Positions 1-5,859 of a stretch of DNA of 6,471 nucleotides are shown here, one piece after another; the stretch's first letter is position 1; each line of letters begins with the position of its first letter. Position numbers and translations under genes: made by a program. The notes under the pieces were generated by a model, which saw only the letters and a list, made by a program, of their open reading frames with translations, was not told the DNA's origin and made no database searches. Source of the stretch: Candidatus Zixiibacteriota bacterium (GTDB taxonomy: Bacteria > Zixibacteria > MSB-5A5 > JAABVY01 > JAHJOQ01). The DNA lies in the NCBI GenBank assembly GCA_024275215.1, contig JAJRZO010000448.1:1-6471 (forward strand). The letters run 5' to 3'.

Positions 1-2
1 AA

Positions 3-911
3 TATGCAGGAACAGGTGTGCCATTGCTTGTCAAAGGTGAATCCGGGTCAGGAAAAGAACTCGTAGCCAAAGCGGTGCATGATAACTCGCCAAGAAAAAG
101 AAACAAGTTCCTTGCTGTGAACTGCTCCGCCGCTCCCGATGATCTGCTCGCTATTGAACTATTCGGTCAGATGAAAGATGGAACTCCCGGAGTCGATGTG
201 TCCCGAACCGGATTGATCGAGGAGGCGGATGGTGGAACTTTATTTATTGAAGATATCGCTGATCTTAGCCTTGATCTTCAGGCTAAACTCTGCGCATTAC
301 TTCAGCGAAGTATAATCAGGCCGCCTGGGTCCGACAGCGACAGGATCGTTGATGTAAGAGTTATCGCAGCCACGACCCAGGACCTTTCGAGCGCTGTTGA
401 AAAGAAACTGTTCAGGAAAGATCTGTACGAAATCCTGACAAACGGCCAGATTGTCATTCCGAGACTCCGGGACAGAGGGGAAGATATCCTTTTGCTTGCC
501 GAACACTTCGTAAGAAAATATTGTCGCGAATTTGGCAAATCGCCTATGGCGTTTACGCCGGAAACTGCTCGGACATTGATGAAACATTCATGGCCGGGTA
601 ATGTCACAGAACTGGAAAACGCAATCAAAAGAACAGTTGCCTTAACCAATTCAGACAGGATAAGAAGTGAGGACCTGATTCTTGTGGTCGATGCCATAGA
701 AGGTCCCCACAGGCTTCTCGTTAAGTCCGGCCCGGGTCGCGAGAAATCTCTCGAGAGCAGAGAATTGGAGTTCATTCTCTCATCGCTTCGTGAGAACGGC
801 TGGAACTACACGCGAACCGCCAAACAGCTTGGAATCGGCAGAACGACCCTGTGGCGCAAGATGAAGAAAATCAAAGAGGCGGAGGTGTCAATGGCCGATA
901 CTGCCGGATAG
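3..911 (+). CDS. NtrC-family (sigma-54 activator-like) transcriptional regulator, 5'-truncated, with degenerate AAA+ motifs
   Basis: The reading frame is open from the window's left edge, so the N-terminus, including any receiver, GAF or FHA sensor domain, lies outside. Residues are counted from the GTG at 18, which is internal and not a true start. The visible part is an AAA+ domain (about 1-225) followed by a Fis-type helix-turn-helix (about 249-285, with RTAKQLGIGRTTLWRKMKK). Walker A GESGSGKE (7-14) is intact. In the family this ATPase remodels sigma-54 RNA polymerase. Here several hallmark positions differ. The GAFTGA loop reads DGTPGV (54-59). Walker B reads TLFIEDI, with E78-D79 instead of D-E. 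Sensor I Asn is Thr120. The second arginine finger is Ile139 (FRKDLYEIL; Arg133 is kept). The sensor II Arg of GNVREL is Thr197. Family membership is near certain. Normal sigma-54 activation is doubtful. The downstream GAF gene may be a partner (inference). Confidence 0.93.
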   Translation, partial: YAGTGVPLLVKGESGSGKELVAKAVHDNSPRKRNKFLAVNCSAAPDDLLAIELFGQMKDGTPGVDVSRTGLIEEADGGTLFIEDIADLSLDLQAKLCALLQRSIIRPPGSDSDRIVDVRVIAATTQDLSSAVEKKLFRKDLYEILTNGQIVIPRLRDRGEDILLLAEHFVRKYCREFGKSPMAFTPETARTLMKHSWPGNVTELENAIKRTVALTNSDRIRSEDLILVVDAIEGPHRLLVKSGPGREKSLESRELEFILSSLRENGWNYTRTAKQLGIGRTTLWRKMKKIKEAEVSMADTAG

Positions 912-950
912 AAGTGTAGTGATTGACTGAAAACTCTATTGAGTAGACGA

Positions 951-982
951 ATACAGGATTCCGTGCTGTTTGAAACCTGTAT
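951..982. promoter_or_regulatory. Inverted repeat upstream of the GAF gene (operator or mRNA hairpin)
   Basis: ATACAGG (951-957) is exactly complementary to CCTGTAT (976-982). After a single A/A mismatch the arms continue with TTC (959-961) pairing GAA (972-974). That gives ten pairs around a 10-base loop. It lies between the regulator stop and the AAGG ribosome site of the GAF gene. No T-run follows, so it is not an intrinsic terminator. It could be a dimeric-regulator operator or a leader hairpin. Which regulator, if any, binds it cannot be told from the sequence. Confidence 0.5.
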
Positions 983-1001
983 CAAGACCTAAGGTTGTGA
1001 T

Positions 1002-1577
1002 TTGAAAACTGCTGAGATTGAGCAGGCATCTTCCGGACTCATTGCCAGAGAAAGCGTAGAATGCCGGAATGTCGTATTTGATGTAAAGTCGCAGAAAGCC
1101 ATATACAGAAGCCTGGAATCATCGATCTCCTCGCTTGAGACCAGACAGGATATCTTCCTCGGGCTGACAAAGAAGCTGGACAAGTTTTTTGCAATCCATA
1201 AAGCATCATATTCGCTCAATGATACTGAAAAAGATCGCATGAGAGTCCCTGTAATATATCAGGGCAATGATGTACATTCGGGAGTTGTAATCAGCATACC
1301 CGGCAATAAATCCCTGATGCGCAGCGTACTCGAGGGAGGAAATATCTATATTGAAGACTTCCCGAATCATGTCGCAGGCAATATAGTAGAGCGAAAACTG
1401 CTGTTGCTTTCAGATACAAGTTCTCTTGCAATCATTCCGCTGCAATCCGAAGGGCGAATGCTTGGAACATTCAATTTTGCTTCGCCCGCTCCGTTTGCCT
1501 TCTCGATTTTTTCCTCTCATTTGTTCGATTATCTCTTCAAGAGAGTGTCAGAGAGATTCGCCGGGCTTCATTCATAA
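1002..1577 (+). CDS. Stand-alone GAF-domain protein, probable small-molecule or redox sensor
   Basis: This 191-residue protein has no signal peptide or membrane segment and is presumably cytoplasmic. Residues about 46-187 have the layout of a GAF domain. There is an N-terminal helix (RQDIFLGLTKKLDKFF) and a central strand section. The typical C-terminal pattern follows: SLAIIPLQSEGRMLGTFNFA, then a segment like SPAPFAFS, then a long final helix (LFDYLFKRVSERF). GAF domains bind cyclic nucleotides, haem, metals or other ligands, or serve as dimerisation modules. No kinase, cyclase, phosphodiesterase or DNA-binding domain is attached. The start chosen is TTG at 1002: an in-frame stop lies at 990-992, and AAGG (991-994) sits seven bases upstream of the TTG. 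The next in-frame Met is far inside the fold. Its position just after the NtrC-like gene suggests it may feed that regulator (inference). The ligand is unknown. Confidence 0.8.
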   Translation: MKTAEIEQASSGLIARESVECRNVVFDVKSQKAIYRSLESSISSLETRQDIFLGLTKKLDKFFAIHKASYSLNDTEKDRMRVPVIYQGNDVHSGVVISIPGNKSLMRSVLEGGNIYIEDFPNHVAGNIVERKLLLLSDTSSLAIIPLQSEGRMLGTFNFASPAPFAFSIFSSHLFDYLFKRVSERFAGLHS

Positions 1578-1616
1578 AAAAAGTCCTTGAAAGTAGCCTG
1601 ATTAAGCCTATCTTGT

Positions 1617-1655
1617 GGAACTGACGCAGGGAACAATTTGGCTCTGAATCGGTTT
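1617..1655 (+). promoter_or_regulatory. Candidate ECF-type promoter of the sigma/anti-sigma operon
   Basis: Two GGAAC boxes, the core -35 element recognised by many RpoE-like ECF sigma factors, lie at 1617-1621 and 1630-1634. The second is followed 15 bases later by CGGTTT (1650-1655), a plausible ECF -10 element, about 20 bases before the sigma gene start. ECF operons are often autoregulated, so this would be expected. The -10 match is loose and the site is a prediction only. Confidence 0.33.
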
Positions 1656-1674
1656 ATGACTGTGGCTGAATGCC

Positions 1675-2277
1675 ATGGTCGAAAAGGATGCCGTGGCAAA
1701 GAGTAAAACATCAGTCACACAGCAGGAATTCGAGTCGATAGCACTTGTGCATACGGCTGCACTGTTGCGCACAGCGCTTCGAATGACTAAGAACCAGAAT
1801 GACGCAGAGGATCTTGTTCAGGAAACAATGCTAAAGGCTTATCGCTTCTTTGACCGGTTTGAGCGCGGATCCAACATCAAGGCCTGGCTCTTCGAGATCA
1901 TGACGAATATCTTTATTAACAACTATCGTCAGAAAGCCAGGAAACCGACCGGAGTCTCCTACGAGGATGTTGACGACAACTTCCTGTATCATCAGTTGGA
2001 AAGCTCCAGGGGAATGGCTGTCGATCCCGAAGAAAAGCTTTTTTCCAAGCTAATGGACACTGATGTTCGTGCGGCAATCGGGGATTTGCCGGAGGATTTC
2101 CGCATGGTGGTTGTTCTCGCTTTTCTCGAGGGTTTCTCCTATGAAGAAATCGCCGAAATTGCCGACATCCAGCTTGGCACAGTAAAGTCCAGGCTTCATC
2201 GCGCGCGTAAATTATTGCAGAAAAGCCTTTGGAATTATGCTGCTCAACGTGGATTTGCAACTGAAGGTGGTAAATGA
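1675..2277 (+). CDS. ECF-subfamily RNA polymerase sigma factor (sigma-70 family, RpoE-like)
   Basis: This 200-residue protein has the two-domain ECF layout. Sigma region 2 (about 20-88) contains the core-binding and -10-melting segment DAEDLVQETMLKAYR (43-57) and the aromatic helix around KAWLFEIMTNIFINNYR. A linker follows (about 89-125). Region 4 (about 128-186) ends in the helix-turn-helix FSYEEIAEIADIQLGTVKSR, which reads the -35 box. Length and order are normal for the family. It directs RNA polymerase to stress-response promoters when released by its anti-sigma factor, the next gene, whose ATG overlaps this stop as ATGA. The ATG at 1675 has only a weak ribosome site. A GTG at 1693 preceded by AAAAGGA is an alternative start that would shorten the protein by six residues without touching a domain. 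No C-terminal extension is present. Confidence 0.95.
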   Translation: MVEKDAVAKSKTSVTQQEFESIALVHTAALLRTALRMTKNQNDAEDLVQETMLKAYRFFDRFERGSNIKAWLFEIMTNIFINNYRQKARKPTGVSYEDVDDNFLYHQLESSRGMAVDPEEKLFSKLMDTDVRAAIGDLPEDFRMVVVLAFLEGFSYEEIAEIADIQLGTVKSRLHRARKLLQKSLWNYAAQRGFATEGGK

Positions 2278-3053
2278 ACTGCCGTGAAGCATTAGAACAT
2301 CTATACGATTACCTCGACAACGAACTCAATGAGTCGACAGTCAGGAAAGTCAAAGCACACCTTTCGACCTGTGAACATTGCTTTGACACATACGAATTCG
2401 AGAAAATCCTTCATGCGTTTGTAGCTGAAAAAGGCAAGCTCAATGTAGATGCTGAGCCTTTGAAAATGAAGGTGATGGAACGTATAGCCGAGATTGACGC
2501 TTCGTCAGGTCGTTCCGGCCTGTTCCATCGATTTCGTCCATATTTTGCTGCTGTGGCAGCCGTGATTGTGACTGCTGTCGGTTTGTACACTCTGCTTGAT
2601 CGGCGCGACAATACACTTTATGCCGCGGATATCCAGCCATTTCTTACTTGTCACCAGAAATGTATTCTTGAAATGACATCCGGCACTAATGAAGTCATGA
2701 CACTGGATCAAATAGATTCATGTTTTGCTGAGGTCGTGAAATTGCCAGAGGAGTTCCTTGTATCTTCTCCCGACCGTGATGCCGTCATCGGCATGGTTGA
2801 AAAAATCGGTGACCGTGATTACGGACACATGATGTTCAAGTACGGCGGGAATAACATTTCCGTATATGTCCTCTCTAAGAATCGCTTCATTGTTCCGAAG
2901 GGGCTGGAATTAGTTAAAGATGAAAATCACGAATATCATTTGGGTTCGCTGGAACAGTTTAACGTGTTGTTGTGGCAGTGCAAAAATATATGGTGCTTAG
3001 CTGTTTCCGATCTGGATGTTAATGACATGATGACATTCGCATCATCCTATTGA
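2274..3053 (+). CDS. Transmembrane zinc-finger (ZAS/zf-HC2) anti-sigma factor with Cys-containing extracytoplasmic domain
   Basis: This 259-residue protein probably holds the preceding sigma factor inactive at the inner membrane. The N-terminal anti-sigma domain (1-50) carries the zinc motif Cys3 ... His29-x3-Cys33-x2-Cys36. A charged linker leads to a single membrane helix (about 90-108, YFAAVAAVIVTAVGLYTLL) followed by Arg/Asp, so the C-terminal 150 residues should face the periplasm. That domain contains CHQKC (126-130), Cys150, and Cys236/Cys241 (WQCKNIWC). Segments such as GHMMFKYGGNNISVYVL (184-200) and the final FNVLLWQ ... LAVSDLD (229-248) resemble the C-terminal sensor region of proteobacterial transmembrane anti-sigma factors. 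GAAGGTGG just upstream is its ribosome site, and the ATGA overlap implies translational coupling with the sigma gene. Five extracytoplasmic cysteines hint at redox, metal or haem sensing (inference). Release could be by conformational change or proteolysis; no protease gene is nearby. Confidence 0.9.
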   Translation: MNCREALEHLYDYLDNELNESTVRKVKAHLSTCEHCFDTYEFEKILHAFVAEKGKLNVDAEPLKMKVMERIAEIDASSGRSGLFHRFRPYFAAVAAVIVTAVGLYTLLDRRDNTLYAADIQPFLTCHQKCILEMTSGTNEVMTLDQIDSCFAEVVKLPEEFLVSSPDRDAVIGMVEKIGDRDYGHMMFKYGGNNISVYVLSKNRFIVPKGLELVKDENHEYHLGSLEQFNVLLWQCKNIWCLAVSDLDVNDMMTFASSY

Positions 3054-3060
3054 TTCACGT

Positions 3061-3083
3061 TATTGGTTCACACAATATTTTTT
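3061..3083 (+). terminator. Weak intrinsic terminator candidate after the sigma/anti-sigma operon
   Basis: TATTG (3061-3065) can pair with CAATA (3073-3077) over a seven-base loop, and six T's follow immediately (3078-3083). It starts eight bases after the anti-sigma stop. The stem is short and AT-rich, so termination would be inefficient at best; position and T-run are the main support. Confidence 0.35.
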
Positions 3084-3151
3084 CCTGAAGACCATACCAC
3101 TTGTGAGCGGCAGAGTCCTGGTTTGTCTCAAAATTCCTTTTCATGAGTAGG

Positions 3152-3190
3152 TCGGTGTTCCACAGCAGGCAAAGCCTGCAAGAAACCCGA
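3152..3190. repeat. Imperfect palindrome 1 (GCAGGC-AAA-GCCTGC core)
   Basis: The core is a perfect six-base stem, GCAGGC (3165-3170) and GCCTGC (3174-3179), with an AAA loop. After a small asymmetric internal loop, TCGGTGTTC (3152-3160) pairs with GAAACCCGA (3182-3190) at seven of nine positions. No T-run follows. It looks like a partly decayed dispersed palindromic element rather than a terminator. Confidence 0.55.
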
Positions 3191-3236
3191 TATCAGACAA
3201 TAAGATAGGAAGTAGTTCCCGTAGCTCATGTCCCTC

Positions 3237-3280
3237 GTATCTCGTTTGAGTGCTCGCAGGGGCTGTGCCCCTGCAGATAC
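3237..3280. repeat. Palindrome 2 (GCAGGGGC-TGT-GCCCCTGC)
   Basis: A perfect eight-base, very GC-rich stem (3256-3263 with 3267-3274) closes a TGT loop. Directly outside it on the right, AGATAC (3275-3280) pairs with GTATCT (3237-3242) on the left, with a 13-base bulge on the left arm. No T-tract follows. It shares the GCAGG/CCTGC theme with palindrome 1, about 80 bases away. Confidence 0.6.
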
Positions 3281-3424
3281 TGTGTTGTAACTATCTTCAA
3301 TGCAATATGCTGAACACACGGCAGCACAGCTACTATGTGCACTCTTATTTTCTATAACAACTCGACATTTCCTGCCGACCAACCTTTTCCCCCTTCACAG
3401 GAATGACGATAGATGTAATTGCAG

Positions 3425-3447
3425 GTCAGGAACGCTGCGCTCCTGAC
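3425..3447. repeat. Palindrome 3 (GTCAGGA ... TCCTGAC)
   Basis: GTCAGGA (3425-3431) is exactly complementary to TCCTGAC (3441-3447). The nine-base middle, ACGCTGCGC, is itself nearly self-complementary. The sequence after it is not T-rich. It is a third element of the same general size and style in this gap and lies about 85 bases upstream of the helicase promoter. Confidence 0.55.
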
Positions 3448-3531
3448 GCTTTATCCGGATATTTATTGCGTACTCGTTGAAGATAAAAATACCGAATATC
3501 CCACCTTTTTTCATCCACAGCAACAGATGAA

Positions 3532-3559
3532 TTGACACATCATTGAACGTCCATATATT
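3532..3559 (+). promoter_or_regulatory. Sigma-70-type promoter of the helicase gene
   Basis: A perfect -35 TTGACA (3532-3537) is followed after 16 bases by TATATT (3554-3559), a good -10. Transcription would start near 3565-3567, only two to four bases before the helicase ATG at 3569. The AAGG at 3561-3564 would then be left out of the message, pointing to a leaderless or near-leaderless transcript. Confidence 0.6.
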
Positions 3560-3568
3560 GAAGGCCTT

Positions 3569-5770
3569 ATGGCGCCGCTTATTGATAAAATGCGAGAGGA
3601 ACTGAACGCGAGACAGTTCGAGGCTGCTACGACCGTCGATGGACCTCTCCTGATTCTCGCCGGAGCAGGTTCAGGCAAAACGCGAGTCCTTACCTATCGG
3701 GCGGCGTATCTTGTTTCCGACCGAAAAGTGTCTCCAATCAATATTCTCGCAGTGACTTTCACTAACAAAGCAGCGGGCGAAATGAAAGAACGAATGGAAT
3801 CGCTTGTGGGTCAGGCAATCAGAGACATGCAGGTTTCGACTTTCCATTCGTTCTGCGTCAGGATTCTTCGACGATTCGGCAATATGGACGGGTTACCTCG
3901 CGACTTTACGATATACGATCAGGAAGATTCCTTAAATCTGATCAAACGCTGTATGGAGGATATGTTAATCTCTCCGAAATCGCATTCACCCAAGGCGATC
4001 CGAGAGTTCATATCATCAGCGAAAGACAAGTTGATAAGCCCGGATCAATATGCAGCAACTGCAAAGGCGTATTTCAACAAGATTGTGGCGCAGGTATATG
4101 AATCGTATCAGCGTAGATTAGAAACAGCCGCCGCGCTCGATTTTGATGATTTGCTTTGCAAGGCGGTCAAGCTGATTCAGGGTCACCCGGATCTGCTTGA
4201 ACAGTTACAGAATCGTTTCAGATATATCATGGTAGATGAGTATCAGGATACAAACCATGTGCAGTATCTGCTTGTGAAAAACCTTGCCGCACGAGATCGC
4301 AATATTTGTGTAGTTGGCGACGATGACCAGTCAATCTATGGATGGCGCGGCGCGGAAATAAGGAATATCCTTGATTTCGAGAACGATTTCCCCGGCTGTC
4401 ATGTGGTCAAGCTCGAACAGAATTACAGATCTACCAAAACTATTCTCAAGGCAGCGTCGAGTGTTGTCGGCAGAAATCGATCAAGAAAGGCGAAAACACT
4501 GTTTTCCGAGGGTGATGAGGGTGACAAAATCACTCTTCTTGTAGCTGATGATGATCGCGGTGAAGCGGAAATGGTCGCCGACAAGATCGAAACACTTATA
4601 TCTGACGATCGATTCAAACGCCGGGAAATCGCGATTCTTTACAGGACTAACGCACAGTCGCGTGCAATTGAGGAAACGCTCAAGAATCGATTCATACCAT
4701 ACACAATTGTCGGCGGACTGAGATTTTACCAGCGCAAGGAAATCAAAGATGTGATGGCATATCTCAAGGTGATAACCAATCCTCATGATTTGATCTCACT
4801 CAGGCGCATAATAAACACGCCATCGCGCGGACTCGGCAAAGTTGCGCTCGCAAACATTGAAAAGATGGCTGTTGAGAAACAAGTCTCGCTGGTTCAACTG
4901 ATTCTGGAAGGCGATGACTATCCATTCCTGAAAGGCAAAGCGAAGACAGGCCTGCGCCAGTTCGGGAATATTCTGAAAGTTCTGGTGGCTGCAAAAGGCG
5001 AAAATGATCCTGTAGAGCTGGTGAAATCCATCATAGAAAAAAGCGGTATACTCCACGAAATCGAAAGCGGTGATCCTATCGAAGCGCAATCACGCCGTGA
5101 AAATCTCGATGAACTGGTGGCGGCGGTTGATGAGTTCTGCCAGCGCAACGAAGACGCTACAATTGAATCGTTTCTCGAAGAGGTTTCACTCTATACTGAC
5201 ATAGATCAGTGGGATGATTCCGTTGATTCTGTCACGCTGATGACATTGCATTCCGCCAAGGGGCTTGAGTTTCCGGTAGTATTTATCACCGGACTCGAAG
5301 AAGGCTTGTTTCCATTATCGAAAGCGCTCGAAAGCGACGCGGAACTCGAAGAGGAACGCAGGCTATTCTATGTCGGCATCACCCGTGCAGAAAAACTACT
5401 TTTCATTGCACGCGCAAACACCCGTCGACGATTCGGCGACAGACTCACTCTCGAATCTCGTTTTATTTCCGAGCTGCCCGCTGATGTTGTCAGAGTTGAA
5501 GAGAAGCTCTACACACCACCCGCAGTATCGTCGCGTTCATATCTTTCTAATACATCGGGAAATACATCATTCGATTCTGATGTGTCTGCTTCTGATGACA
5601 CATACAGTTATCTTGAGGTTGGTCGATGGGTGACACATCCGACATGGGGCGATGGCAGAATCATAGCGCGCCGCGGCATATCCGATTCAACCGAGATCGA
5701 TGTTGTGTTTCAATATGTAGGCCGCAAGAAACTACTCGCCAAATATGCCAATTTGCAGATAAAAGCATAG
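3569..5770 (+). CDS. pcrA: ATP-dependent DNA helicase, UvrD/PcrA family (superfamily 1A)
   Basis: This complete 733-residue 3'-5' helicase unwinds DNA in nucleotide-excision and mismatch repair and clears replication and transcription conflicts. All SF1A motifs are present in order: Q motif LNARQFEAA (12-20); Walker A GAGSGKT (32-38, Lys37); Ia VTFTNKAAGEM (62-72); Ib STFHSFC (90-96); Walker B VDEYQD (222-227); III GDDDQSIYGWRGA (250-262); IV EQNYRS (283-288); IVa ILYRTNAQSR (356-365); V TLMTLHSAKGLEF (556-568); VI EEERRLFYVGITRAE (594-608). After a Ser/Thr-rich low-complexity linker (about 653-682) comes the PcrA/UvrD Tudor-like tail (684-731: VGRWVTHPTWGDGRII, KLLAKYANLQ), which in relatives contacts RNA polymerase. 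No Cas4-like or RecB nuclease domain is present, which argues against AddA/RecB. The ATG at 3569 places the Q motif at the usual distance; the ATG at 3590 is the next alternative. The gene has its own promoter and seems monocistronic. Whether to call it uvrD or pcrA is a matter of nomenclature. Confidence 0.97.
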   Translation: MAPLIDKMREELNARQFEAATTVDGPLLILAGAGSGKTRVLTYRAAYLVSDRKVSPINILAVTFTNKAAGEMKERMESLVGQAIRDMQVSTFHSFCVRILRRFGNMDGLPRDFTIYDQEDSLNLIKRCMEDMLISPKSHSPKAIREFISSAKDKLISPDQYAATAKAYFNKIVAQVYESYQRRLETAAALDFDDLLCKAVKLIQGHPDLLEQLQNRFRYIMVDEYQDTNHVQYLLVKNLAARDRNICVVGDDDQSIYGWRGAEIRNILDFENDFPGCHVVKLEQNYRSTKTILKAASSVVGRNRSRKAKTLFSEGDEGDKITLLVADDDRGEAEMVADKIETLISDDRFKRREIAILYRTNAQSRAIEETLKNRFIPYTIVGGLRFYQRKEIKDVMAYLKVITNPHDLISLRRIINTPSRGLGKVALANIEKMAVEKQVSLVQLILEGDDYPFLKGKAKTGLRQFGNILKVLVAAKGENDPVELVKSIIEKSGILHEIESGDPIEAQSRRENLDELVAAVDEFCQRNEDATIESFLEEVSLYTDIDQWDDSVDSVTLMTLHSAKGLEFPVVFITGLEEGLFPLSKALESDAELEEERRLFYVGITRAEKLLFIARANTRRRFGDRLTLESRFISELPADVVRVEEKLYTPPAVSSRSYLSNTSGNTSFDSDVSASDDTYSYLEVGRWVTHPTWGDGRIIARRGISDSTEIDVVFQYVGRKKLLAKYANLQIKA

Positions 5771-5808
5771 TTTCGCTTTTACATTATTCAATACGAGACC
5801 GCAATTGA

Positions 5809-5836
5809 AAACCCCAAACCAAATAGTCCGGGGTTT
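5809..5836. terminator. Bidirectional terminator candidate between convergent helicase and adenosylhomocysteinase genes
   Basis: AAACCCC (5809-5815) pairs exactly with GGGGTTT (5830-5836) over a 14-base loop. It lies in the 89-base gap between two genes that end toward each other. On the + strand the stem is followed by TTTCATGTTTC; on the - strand by GGGGTTTTC. The T-tracts are short, so strength is uncertain, but position and symmetry suit termination in both directions. Confidence 0.5.
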
Positions 5837-5859
5837 CATGTTTCGCATGGAGGAAAAGA

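Larger units (their letters stand above)
3054..3568. other. Intergenic region with three palindromes, no convincing gene
   Basis: These 515 bases separate the anti-sigma gene from the helicase gene. They contain a weak terminator-like hairpin at the left end, three GC-rich palindromes (3152-3190, 3237-3280 and 3425-3447), and a promoter directly before the helicase. I see no tRNA or rRNA gene, no CRISPR spacing and no credible protein gene. A minus-strand open frame (3128-3382) runs through two of the palindromes and is judged spurious. Confidence 0.7.

Noticed and set aside
3..911. Regulator gene as a decayed pseudogene
   Set aside because: The frame is unbroken to a normal end, hydrophobic core and helix-turn-helix are well kept, and changes concentrate at catalytic or contact positions. 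Functional divergence fits better, though the missing 5' end was not seen.
912..1674. Sigma-54 -24/-12 promoter near the NtrC-like gene
   Set aside because: No GG-N10-GC element resembling TGGCAC-N5-TTGC was seen in either gap flanking the GAF gene.
3128..3382. Minus-strand open frame of 84 codons with a TTG start and a purine-rich AAGGGGG stretch upstream
   Set aside because: It runs through two of the palindromes, has no recognisable domain, is rich in scattered Cys, Arg and Ser, and has no evident promoter. Conservation data would be needed to revive it.
3152..3447. CRISPR array or attachment sites
   Set aside because: The three palindromes differ in sequence and spacing. There are no regular direct repeats, spacers, cas genes, integrase or tRNA.
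3429..3452. Second ECF promoter (GGAAC at 3429-3433)
   Set aside because: The GGAAC is part of palindrome 3, and no good -10 stands at the right distance before a gene.
5761..5780. Hairpin AAAAGC/GCTTTT overlapping the helicase stop codon
   Set aside because: The six-base stem is AT-rich with only two GC pairs and no additional T-run. The 5809-5836 hairpin is the better terminator.
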